Positions 23,720-64,000 of a stretch of DNA of 64,000 bases are shown one piece after another. The position numbers and the translations under genes are program-made. The stretch's first letter is position 1, and every line of letters begins with the position of its first letter. The DNA is taken from the NCBI RefSeq assembly GCF_026151205.1, contig NC_087075.1, positions 15,265,628 through 15,329,627 of the forward strand. Reading direction: 5' to 3'. This DNA comes from Bolinopsis microptera (taxonomy: Eukaryota > Ctenophora > Tentaculata > Lobata > Bolinopsidae). The notes below the pieces were generated by a model, which ran no database searches, was not told the origin of the DNA, and saw only the letters and a program-made list of their open reading frames with translations.

Positions 23720-24967
23720 ATGGTTACGAGTTCTGAGAATGATGGCAGTGAAAAAGTTAAAATTATCATCGGGAAGCTTATTGATAAAGCTGAAATGCAC
23801 GTTAGACCGGTTATTTCTGCTTTTGATAATTCTCAGTCGTGTGCAGCTAACACTAAGCGTTTTGATCGGTTTTCTCTCCCAATACTTGAAAATTGTGCGG
23901 AATTCTTAAGAATTTCTCTCGCTGACAAGGACAATTTCAAGATATTTACGAAGAAAACGCTTATTGATCGTCTTTATTGTGGTTTCCAAGCTTTGATGCC
24001 CTCTAAATGTGCGGAATGTAGTGAGGACTATGTGATCGACCACGAGCCAGATGATGCACCATGTTTCACATGTTTTCGGTGTTTTAAAGGCTCGCACAGC
24101 TGTGAACGGAACACGCTACTTCATCAGACCATATCAGCGATGAACACTCCTTCCGGCTTTGTGTGGCTATGTGACACATGTTACAGTGCTGTTGATCCGA
24201 TCGAGTCCAGAAAGACAAGATCACGACATACATCTGCTTCAGATAATAATAGGAGTGGAGCTCTGTCCAGCAATTCTATTGGAGGAGATTTTTCTAATAT
24301 CATCACCCCCTCTGGAGATGGGATGTCCTCTACCCACAACCCCCAACAGCAATTCGTGTCTTTCTCTGAAGAGAATTCAAATCAAGGAACTGAAAGAATC
24401 TGCCAGAAGTTCTTGAGCTGGAACTGTCCGCACGGAATTAGCGGAAAGAAGGCAGTGAATGGAAATTGTTGTCCCCTCAAACATCCCCGAGTTTGTAATC
24501 AGTATAGAGTGTCTGGGTTTACTGGTAAGAAGGGATGTATAAAGGGTAAAAACTGTGCATTTTTTCACCCTGATATTTGCAAGGTAGCACTCGAAAGAGG
24601 ATCGTGTCTCAACAAAGAATGTTCCAAGTTTCACCCCCTTTCTTGTAGAAAGAAGAAAAAGGAAGAACCCACTCGGGACAGGAATCAGAGATCCGGTATG
24701 CAGACAACCTCTAACTATAAGTCTAACTCTTCTTCTAGTTCGAGTGGTTTTTTAGAGCTACGAGACTTGGTCACGGGGATGGCGGCCAAGTTAGCAGCTC
24801 TAGAAAAGAAAATGGATCAAAGTGCCCCGTCCTCAGTGTGCCACCCTCCAGCACAACCAGCGGGACAAATGTTCTACCCATCCCAAGCAGCTCCTGCGAT
24901 GATGAGTTTAGGTGTTCCCAGGCTACCCCAGCACCAGACTCCCTTCTCTCTTCCCTCCTACTTCTAA
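23720..24967 (+). CDS. LINE ORF1 protein with PHD-like and CCCH zinc-finger motifs
   Basis: The preferred start is ATG 23720, which has the context CACCATGG; an upstream in-frame ATG at 23684 has a poorer context and adds an unlikely hydrophobic leader. The product is about 415 residues. Cys pairs CAECSEDY, CFTCFRC and WLCDTC (about residues 98-155) resemble the PHD-like module of CR1-clade ORF1 proteins. Next comes a Ser-rich linker, then a Cys/His cluster (FLSWNCPHGI, CCPLKHPRVC, CIKGKNCAFFHPDIC, CLNKECSKFHPLSC, about 235-310) spaced like CCCH RNA-binding fingers. The C-terminus is basic, then Ser-rich and helical. It probably binds the element RNA. Its last 229 bases overlap the ORF2 frame. 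Confidence 0.85.
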   Translation: MVTSSENDGSEKVKIIIGKLIDKAEMHVRPVISAFDNSQSCAANTKRFDRFSLPILENCAEFLRISLADKDNFKIFTKKTLIDRLYCGFQALMPSKCAECSEDYVIDHEPDDAPCFTCFRCFKGSHSCERNTLLHQTISAMNTPSGFVWLCDTCYSAVDPIESRKTRSRHTSASDNNRSGALSSNSIGGDFSNIITPSGDGMSSTHNPQQQFVSFSEENSNQGTERICQKFLSWNCPHGISGKKAVNGNCCPLKHPRVCNQYRVSGFTGKKGCIKGKNCAFFHPDICKVALERGSCLNKECSKFHPLSCRKKKKEEPTRDRNQRSGMQTTSNYKSNSSSSSSGFLELRDLVTGMAAKLAALEKKMDQSAPSSVCHPPAQPAGQMFYPSQAAPAMMSLGVPRLPQHQTPFSLPSYF

Positions 24968-27939
24968 ACGCTAGAAGCTTAAACCCCTCCGCTAAGAGTG
25001 CCGGGAGGTGGAAGCTGCAGGACCTTATAGGTCACTTAGACGAGAAGCGACAGGACGGACACCTGTTTCCTTTTATCGCCATCACAGAATCCTGGCTGAA
25101 ATCATACCACCATGATGCTCAGTTAGAGGTTCCAGGATACTCTCTATCTCGGTGTGATCGCAGTAAAAGGAGTGGTGGGGGAGTAATGCTGTACTCTCTA
25201 TCTTCTATCCCAGTCTCCCTATCAGAGAGTTTTGATGATAGTGTTTGTCAGGGAATCATCAATCTCTACCCCTCTGCTAAACTCTGTGTTGCAGTGGCGT
25301 ACAGACCTCCTGATGCAACGGCCGCCAGTTTCTCAAAACTATTGGACAGCTTTACTCATGTAATTGAGAACTGCGCTCCGAGCGACTACGACCTCTTCGT
25401 AACAGGGGACTTTAACTTACCACAGGTGGATTGGGAAACGCTCCAAATCCGAAGTGGGGGGACATCAGACTCCAACCTCTCCGCTCAGTGTTTAATACGG
25501 TTTATGTCCACTCACCTGCTCAGCCAGATGGTTACAACCCCGACCAGAGGGAGCAATGTGCTGGATCTGATAATGTGCAACAACGATCGGCTGGTGTGCG
25601 ATGTAAGCTGTGAAGCTACAGAAATGTCCGATCACAACATGGTTAATGCTCTCCTCTCTTTTAACCCTGCATTACTCGAGGAAGCTAAGCTCACGTATCT
25701 GGACGAAATGAACTTTCGGGCTCTAGATTTTAACCATACTGATTTCGAGGAACTTAACGAAGCTCTCAGTAGTGTGGACTGGAAACAGGTTCGAGGTTCC
25801 ACTACCTTTGAAGAATTTCCGATAAATTTTACACGTAAAGTGCTAAACGTTTGTCTTGAAAATGTCCCAAGGAAACGACCTCCTAAAGGAAAACCGAATG
25901 TCTACAACTCGCTGAGAAGGAAGAAGTCCAGACTCAAGAATCGTCTTTCAGCGGCAGAGTGCAGCGGCGACCATGCTCGAATGAAACAGCTTGAAGACGA
26001 AATCGGATTAATCAGCTTTGAGATTAAGGAAGCTATAGTACACCATTTTGATGAGGGCGAAAGGAGAGCGGTGAATAAGATAAAAGCTAATCCGAAATAC
26101 TTTTATTCCTACGCGAAATCGTTCTCCAAAGTGAAGCAAAACATCACAACTCTTCTTAATAGTGAAAATAAGCTTGTCACAGAGAAGAAGGATCTTGCGA
26201 ACATCCTCCAGACTCAGTTTTGCTCAGTCTATAGTGACCCTAACTGCCCCTACAAATCCATGCCTGAATTTGCGGTGCCGCCCATTACTTGTCGAGATAA
26301 AGAACCTGTCCTCACTCTCGACCACGTAAAGGACGCTATATCGGAACTAAAGCTTGACTCTGCACCGGGACCCGATGGCATCCCCTCCATCCTGCTGAAA
26401 AGATGTACCTCTAGCTTAGCGGTCCCTATCTATCTCATCTGGACAGAATCTATGTCGTCTGGCATCGTCCCAAGCTACTACAAGACCGGATATGTCACTC
26501 CTCTCTTCAAGAAAGGTAGCAGATGTGAAGCTGTAAACTATAGACCTGTGACGCTGACTTCTCACGTAGTGAAGGTGTATGAAAGGGTCGTCAGAAAGCA
26601 CATGACCCAGTACCTTGATTCTAATGATCTGTTATCGGACAAACAGCATGGATTCAGGTCAAATAGAAGCTGTCTCACCCAAATGTTGGAGCACTTTGAC
26701 GACATTTACGAAGGTTTCACGAAAGGAAATGACACCGATTCAATCTACCTCGACTTTGCGAAAGCTTTTGACAAAGTCGACTTGGATCTACTTCTTCTTA
26801 AGCTGAAAAGATATGGATTCCAGGAGAAGCTCTTAAGATGGATTCAATCCTTCTTAACTGGTCGTGACCAAGTTGTTGTCGTGAACGGTGTGCATTCAGA
26901 CAGCGCTAAGGTGTTAAGCGGGGTGCCTCAGGGCAGTGTTTTAGGTCCACTGTTCTTCCTGTTGTTCATCAACGACCTAGAGGACGTGGTTAAGCATTCT
27001 AGAGTGAGCTTCTTTGCAGACGATACTAGGGTTTCCAAGCAAATTAGCTGCCTTGAAGACTGCCAACTTCTTCAGACTGATCTTTACAGCATTATAGATT
27101 GGTCCCTATGTAACAACATGAAGTTACACGAGCAGAAGTTCGAACTCCTAAACCACCTACACAATAAGAGGAACTTATCAAGTGAACTTCCCTTTTACGT
27201 AGAAAGTCTCCTCTACAAGGTTTCTAGTGACGTCACTCTTTATCCCGTAGAAAACGTTAGAGACCTTGGTGTAAAAGTGTCAAGCGATCTGAGCTGGTCT
27301 AAACACGTCGGGGATATGGTCACCAAAGCTAGAAGTAAACTGTCTTGGGTGTTCAGTGTGTTTAAGACACGGGATAAAGTGGTTATGATGACCCTCTACA
27401 AGTCTCTAGTCAGAAGCTTATTGGAGTACTGTTGTCCGCTGTGGGACCCAGTCAAGACGACAGAGATTCAGCTTTTGGAGGGGGTCCAGCGTACCTTTAC
27501 AAGCCGCATTGGTGGTCTATACAGCTTAAACTACTGGGAGAGGCTAGCTCAATTGAAGTTAATGTCCCTGCAACGGAGAAGGGAGAGATACATCATCTTG
27601 GTGATGTGGAAAACGTACCATAACGTTGTTCCAAATAGCTGTAGCATCGAGTTTGTGGAAACATCCAGATATGGCACTAAAGCAGTTGTTCCTTCTCTAT
27701 CAAAGTCGAGTTCGATGAGAAACCAGACACTGTATGATAGCTCGTTCGCAGTAAAAGGATCCAAACTGTGGAATAAGGTGCCGAGTGAAGTGAAAGCCGA
27801 GAAAACGTTTGCCAGCTTCAAAGTCAGTTTGTCTAAGTTTCTTGCTTTGATACCGGATAACCCTCCGGTTTCCGGTTATACGTGCAGCTGGTCGAATTCC
27901 TTGGTAGACTACACGCCATCACGGTGGTCAGACATCTGA
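24739..27939 (+). CDS. LINE ORF2: AP-type endonuclease and reverse transcriptase
   Basis: The frame opens after TAG 24736-24738 and runs to TGA at 27939 (about 1065 codons). It has no ATG before about 25184, well inside the endonuclease domain, so translation must come from ORF1 frameshifting or a non-AUG start. Endonuclease motifs are LLLNARSLNP, AITESWL, VTGDFNLPQVDW and MSDHNMV. Reverse transcriptase motifs are APGPDGIP, NYRPVTLTS, HGFRSNRSC, YLDFAKAFDKVD, GVPQGSVLGPLFFLLFINDL and the catalytic FADDT at 27013-27027. The C-terminus has the LEYCCPLWDP and KLWNKVPSEV blocks common in this clade. All catalytic landmarks appear intact. It nicks target DNA and copies the element RNA there. Confidence 0.93.
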   Translation, partial: FEWFFRATRLGHGDGGQVSSSRKENGSKCPVLSVPPSSTTSGTNVLPIPSSSCDDEFRCSQATPAPDSLLSSLLLLNARSLNPSAKSAGRWKLQDLIGHLDEKRQDGHLFPFIAITESWLKSYHHDAQLEVPGYSLSRCDRSKRSGGGVMLYSLSSIPVSLSESFDDSVCQGIINLYPSAKLCVAVAYRPPDATAASFSKLLDSFTHVIENCAPSDYDLFVTGDFNLPQVDWETLQIRSGGTSDSNLSAQCLIRFMSTHLLSQMVTTPTRGSNVLDLIMCNNDRLVCDVSCEATEMSDHNMVNALLSFNPALLEEAKLTYLDEMNFRALDFNHTDFEELNEALSSVDWKQVRGSTTFEEFPINFTRKVLNVCLENVPRKRPPKGKPNVYNSLRRKKSRLKNRLSAAECSGDHARMKQLEDEIGLISFEIKEAIVHHFDEGERRAVNKIKANPKYFYSYAKSFSKVKQNITTLLNSENKLVTEKKDLANILQTQFCSVYSDPNCPYKSMPEFAVPPITCRDKEPVLTLDHVKDAISELKLDSAPGPDGIPSILLKRCTSSLAVPIYLIWTESMSSGIVPSYYKTGYVTPLFKKGSRCEAVNYRPVTLTSHVVKVYERVVRKHMTQYLDSNDLLSDKQHGFRSNRSCLTQMLEHFDDIYEGFTKGNDTDSIYLDFAKAFDKVDLDLLLLKLKRYGFQEKLLRWIQSFLTGRDQVVVVNGVHSDSAKVLSGVPQGSVLGPLFFLLFINDLEDVVKHSRVSFFADDTRVSKQISCLEDCQLLQTDLYSIIDWSLCNNMKLHEQKFELLNHLHNKRNLSSELPFYVESLLYKVSSDVTLYPVENVRDLGVKVSSDLSWSKHVGDMVTKARSKLSWVFSVFKTRDKVVMMTLYKSLVRSLLEYCCPLWDPVKTTEIQLLEGVQRTFTSRIGGLYSLNYWERLAQLKLMSLQRRRERYIILVMWKTYHNVVPNSCSIEFVETSRYGTKAVVPSLSKSSSMRNQTLYDSSFAVKGSKLWNKVPSEVKAEKTFASFKVSLSKFLALIPDNPPVSGYTCSWSNSLVDYTPSRWSDI
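24748..24800 (+). promoter_or_regulatory. predicted -1 ribosomal frameshift site (slippery heptamer plus stem-loop)
   Basis: T TTT TTA at 24748-24754 is in the exact phase needed (ORF1 codons TTT TTA) to shift -1 into ORF2, nine bases after the ORF2 frame opens. It is followed by nested complementary segments: GAGCT (24755-24759) with AGCTC (24796-24800), and ACTTGG (24765-24770) with CCAAGT (24786-24791). Confidence 0.55.
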
Positions 27940-29305
27940 TGACCCTTCCTGCTACGAGGATAAACCTTACCAAGTTACCAAGTTAGTTATGTGCCAACCA
28001 TTTAACTTCACTTTCTATAAAGAGAGAATCTCGTTGATCTGTGCCATTAATTAATCTATAACTTAATCTATAAAGCTATAATATCACCACTAACACCATA
28101 CTGAAACAATTTCATTTTGTATTCCACAAAAGTTGAGAGTTGAAACTACAGAGCTTTCACTACTACGTGATCATAACCAATCAGATAACTTAGTTTAAAG
28201 CTATCCCTTTACAGGTAAAGGTGGGACATAATGATAAGATCAGACAGACTCAACAGTCCAGCAATAATTCCAGAGTAGGAGTTGAGGTAATTTAGATCGG
28301 TTTCTCTTACGATCGGTTTCTCTTTACTGGTGTTGATGGAGAAAGAGATTACACTTTACTCCATTATGTTGTATGGAACTAGCAGGATCGCAAGCTAAAT
28401 AAACATTCCTCTTCAATTGTTAATCTGTTTAGAATCTGGAAGTCTGAAGTCATTAGTCAACAATCATCAGGTCCCCTGTGCTAACCAAACATTCCTCAAT
28501 ATGTTACCCTCTACCTTCCACTACCAGTGTCGGTTCAGGGTACGGACTACAGTATGCCATCTGCAATGCAACAACTCTCAAAAAGAAAACACGGCGGTGG
28601 TATAAGACCCAACGTATGGGTAATGACTTTCGCCTATATCAGGGAGATTAATATAGATCGCAATTACATATTAAATCGGTAACGGACTATACCTGCGAAT
28701 TGATTTAAAAAACAGTACACGTGCACTTAAACAAAAAGCAGGCATTTGAACTTTTATACTTATAGTACAAACTTCCACAGATTTATACCAAATAAATTAA
28801 AATTTATGAATGGTAACCGAACATCCGAGACATGTGTCCAATGGCGTTAAAAAACAATGCACTAAAAAATGCAAATGCTTATGTCTTTGAAACCAATCCG
28901 AATATTTTTTGTTAGTCCAAGAGTTGAAAAGTTAAACATCAGGTGCTGAGAAAATAATCTCCTGTTGAGCACAATTCTAGGAGTGAGGTGAGAAACTAAG
29001 CTAGTTTATTTTCCGAGCCTCGACTTGAAGAATCGTAATCGACAATTTGATCTCCTTTTTGCCGTAATTATTGTCTTTGAAAACCATGTTTTCAGCCACA
29101 TGAGTACCATTGGCATTGCCGAAGCTGGGGATAATTTTCCAAAAACCGTTTATGGATGAAAATTGTTCCCAATTTTCGACTAATGATTACTTTTAGATTT
29201 TTTGAAAAATAGATTATCATGATCGTAAATTATATAAATAATAAAGAAGCCAATATTATGAAAATTACTTATAGTTATATTTATAAGACATTACTGTACA
29301 CATAC

Positions 29306-29755
29306 AAGTCCAGCTCTTTGTGGGTGCAAAAAATAGTAACGTTACGCCACAATCACTCGTACATTAACATAACGACGTTAATGTTACTGGGCCGCGCTCA
29401 GCCTGTCATTCCACCGAATCTATATTCTATGTTTATGAACATGATAGCCTGAACTATCATGAGGTCCCCAGGTAAGGTTGATGTGGCTAGTGACCATTAT
29501 TCAATATTCAACATTTGCTAGATGTGACCACTGACCACGTGTGACGTGCCATACTTATATAAAACACGGTGCGTGGTGGTAATGGTATAAGACCCAGTCC
29601 CAACGTATGGCATGGGTACTGACTTTTGTGTTTCAGCCCCCCCCTGTATTACCGGTATATTTTATATGTTACCGGCGTGTCCTATATATAAAATCACCTA
29701 ATTTTGAATTTGTTCAATTTTAGGGTTGCTAAAAGGAGAGGGGGCCACAGGAGGG
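29306..29755. repeat. dispersed repeat related (inverted) to 50430-50545
   Basis: The stretch GGGCCGCGCTCAGCCTGTC, then GTTTATGAACAT, and GAGGTCCCC recurs in inverse orientation at 50430-50545. No gene in this interval. Confidence 0.6.
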
Positions 29756-29757
29756 GC

Positions 29758-29918
29758 TAAGTGCGAAGAAACTGCTGCTAACTGCTGCTCACTGCTGCTG
29801 TCGCGCGCGGCCCATAGCAGCAGTGAGCAGCAGTGAGCAGCAGTTAGTAGCACTAGCAGTGAGCAGCAGTGAGCAGCAGTGAGCAGCAGTTAGCAGCAGT
29901 TTCTTTGCACTTAACCAC
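29758..29918. repeat. CAG/CTG-rich hairpin
   Basis: The arm AAGAAACTGCTGCTAACTGC (29769 on) is inverted at about 29890-29910, with repeated AGCAGCAGTGAGCAGCAGTT units between. It can fold as a long imperfect hairpin. Confidence 0.8.
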
Positions 29919-30255
29919 CTGCGCCCGGGCGCAGGGGGCGCTTTTTCGGCGGGGGAAACAGCTGCAAAGTTATGCCACTGGTGCCGGAGTTATTTGTTAA
30001 GCAGGAAAAACAGCAGGATTATCAATTGTATTTGTAGCTTTATAACCTACCAGGACGCGCGCCGAGTTGGACTCGTCGACGGTCCTTATATTTGAAACAA
30101 ATCTTTTACGAGTATCACCTGTTAAGATTATCAGAATTTATTTATCCCGGCTGATTATTTTATCCCGGAATTAGTTGTATCACGTCGTGACCCCCACGGT
30201 CGTTTCACTATCGTTTTTACGATACAGGCCTACAGGGGGAGCCGTGCACTCGTGC

Positions 30256-30431
30256 GCGTTATAATTATATTATGACGTGTGATATAAACACTTGCACTAA
30301 TTTCTTGTCAATGTCATACGTCGTATGATCTGACCCGCCGCGCGCGCGGCGGGTCAGATCATACGACGTATGACATTGACAAGAAATTAGTGCAAGTGTT
30401 TATATCACACGTCATAATATAATTATAACGC
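30256..30431. repeat. perfect 176-bp palindrome without spacer
   Basis: The arms of 88 bp start GCGTTATAATTATATTATGA and meet at CCGCCGCGC|GCGCGGCGG (axis between 30343 and 30344). I read the two arms as fully complementary. Confidence 0.9.
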
Positions 30432-32301
30432 CGGCACGCACAGTACAGTGCACAGTACAACGTGCACAGCGATTATATTTTAATTTTTCCCGCGACGCGC
30501 GAGATAAGCAATAAAAAAGGTTGGCGAGATAAGAAAGGTTGATAATCAATAATAATTTGAGTGCGAGCTGAGGGATTATTATGAAAATAACTCCGAATTC
30601 ATCCTGTCAATCTACCGCAGAGGTATACAACGGCCGCAGAGGTATACAACTTCTAATTCTATCAACGTCATACATGATGCGATTGCTCGTTTTACCTAGC
30701 TTGCTATATTAATATAGTCTACTGCTCGCTTCTCTCACGTACTTCAGGAAGCTTGAAAAGAGCGCCGTGCACAGGGACTGGCGTGCCACTGCCAGTTAAT
30801 TGGTCATTGTTTGAGTTTCGTAAGTTTCTTTCACCGCCGTATATACTATATATACTTATAGAATGGCGTGCGCGTGCGAAAGGGCTTTTTATACAATTAC
30901 AAGATTCTCTTCTTGCTTTTAAAATAAATGCGTCAATAAATGCGTTAGCAGGTCTGACTTTCATATATATTCTTACAGTGATAGACTTTATCATATAAAT
31001 TTATTTTGAACTTAGTAACAATTTCAGGGAATTAATAGAAATTTAAGATTTCTATTCTAATATTCACGTATATTAAATACAATTATATTGTTATGTATCA
31101 TATGATTTTGTAAACATTGGCCGGTGTACCATAAACCGGCCCCCAAACAACAACAAACAATCACTAACAGTCCATTAACAATGGACAATACAAAATAAAA
31201 CATGTTTCTCCGTGAAAGTAAAAGTGTTAACTCGAAGAAACTCAAACATACATTTTCCACATATTATCTTCAATGTTTAATTCTAAATTAGGTTCATATT
31301 GGAACAACATCTTTCAAATTTATTGATCAGTCAAAAATAATACAATCTACTGATTGTGTCATCTCAGTAAAGTGGTAAATGATATTGATTTCTTACAATC
31401 GATTATGGTTGGAAAGTTTCACCTAAAATATATAAACTTTGATTAAACAAGTCCTCATTAAAGTTGAGAAGATAAAATATAGATATACTCCTAAATATAC
31501 TGGATACCACAATGAACCTTACGGACTTGGCTTCCTGGCACTGTGAGTACAATATAGTTAAAATACAATGGAGCTCCATTTCGTTTTGTCATATTCAATG
31601 GATACTAAGGTGCTTCTTTCCACCATTCCGCAAGTAAATCAAATCATCTATTCTGGAAGAAATCTAAACTTTACTCGAACGTCAAATATTTTGTCTTATA
31701 ACTATAAAAAACATCTGCTAATTGATTACCGGCAAACTGTTCTCAATGTTTTCACTGTTTAACATTTGTCGCAACCTAATATATTACCACGTGGCATGTA
31801 ATGCCCAAATAAGGTAATGTTCTTATTTGAATCTAGGTAAGTCTAATAGAAGACGGAATTCATTACCAACGACAGATTACGTCCCAAATTGTATATTTTT
31901 ACAATGCGTATCTTGTAAACTTAGAAAGTAACCTTTGCAATCCTAATATGGTTACAATAACATTACAACGTTAGATACTGAAACATGCTCGCAAAAAGGG
32001 ATTGAAATAATAAAGACGTGGTACAATATACATGTGTGTGAAAGTGAGCTATTCTAAATCTAGTCAATTAAAAAGAGAAAATAAAAATCAAAGAAAAAGT
32101 GTTATTTTTTCATCATATTCTGATCTGGAGTGTAATATCGAAACCATAAAAATGGGCAACTCAGGGCCGACATATAAAGAAATAACACTGTAAAAGAAAA
32201 TGAAAACGTCTGCCAAAATCGCTGTGTTAAAAGTTCATTAAAACTCTAAGGTTCAGATATCTCAAACTCAAAGACACATAACTGTCTTTTGAAAAAAGGA
32301 T
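30432..32301. other. no gene seen; downstream of the long minus-strand gene
   Basis: AT-rich. It may include the 3' UTR of the gene ending at 32302. Short frames at 31568-31762 and elsewhere lack supporting features. Confidence 0.5.
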
Positions 32302-63900
<31,599 letters not shown>

Positions 63901-64000
63901 CTGAAAAATAATTATAAAAGCAACCATATCATTACAATTATATTATAATATCATTATAATATCATAATATTATTATTATTATCACTATAAGTAAATCTCT

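Larger units (their letters stand above)
23592..27987 (+). mobile_element. full-length CR1-like non-LTR retrotransposon (LINE)
   Basis: A 4.4 kb element with a short 5' UTR, an ORF1, an overlapping ORF2 and a 3' end of 8-bp repeats (ACCAAGTT twice) instead of poly(A), the style of CR1/L2-group LINEs. It interrupts CCAGTCTATG/TGCCAACC, a junction still joined in duplicated unit 1 at about 20570-20590. TATG is repeated at both ends (23588-23591 and 27988-27991), giving a 4-bp target duplication. Both frames are intact, so the insertion is young and may be competent. Confidence 0.92.

Overview
The window is eukaryotic and almost certainly from an animal. Genes are interrupted by GT-AG introns, and it carries a class A 7-transmembrane receptor, a secreted pentraxin-like protein, a crystallin/aerolysin-type secreted protein and a full-length CR1-like non-LTR retrotransposon. 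The DNA is AT-rich and unusually full of microsatellites, minisatellites, miniature transposons and palindromes. A marine invertebrate, perhaps a non-bilaterian such as a cnidarian, would fit, but I cannot place the species.

Layout. 0-9.8 kb: one minus-strand exon at the edge, then satellite-like DNA (a degenerate minisatellite inside a candidate insertion, an 8-bp array, a 2.2 kb minisatellite of about 30 bp) and a Penelope-type fragment. 9.8-12 kb: a candidate signal-peptide exon and a two-exon pentraxin-like gene whose frame is broken once. 18.9-19.5 kb: a two-exon minus-strand gene for a small, acidic, repeat-built secreted or GPI-anchored protein, behind a cluster of CACGTG sites. 20-29.3 kb: a tandem duplication at (GA)n tracts. 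One unit carries a TA-flanked DNA element, the other a 4.4 kb LINE, and each unit preserves the empty site of the other's insertion. 29.7-30.5 kb: a hairpin and a perfect 176-bp palindrome.

From 32.3 to 63.9 kb runs one long minus-strand gene. I reconstructed twelve coding exons with consistent splice phases. It encodes a coiled-coil, then an acidic and Ser/Pro-rich protein that I do not recognise. Its introns house other genes: two plus-strand paralogues for secreted histidine-rich repeat proteins (35.9-42.4 kb), a plus-strand receptor (54.9-56.0 kb) and a minus-strand crystallin/aerolysin-like protein (58.1-59.4 kb), plus many TIR elements.

Most striking are the histidine-rich pair. They share leader, 5' UTR, 3' UTR and a Gly-Pro-His tail but have entirely different cores. 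One core is built from about 120 copies of a 21-bp unit that has shifted from arginine- to lysine/histidine-rich. Also notable is the LINE, whose two reading frames overlap at a canonical U-UUU-UUA slippery site followed by a potential stem-loop. No bacterial-type operon, CRISPR array, rRNA or confident tRNA gene was seen.
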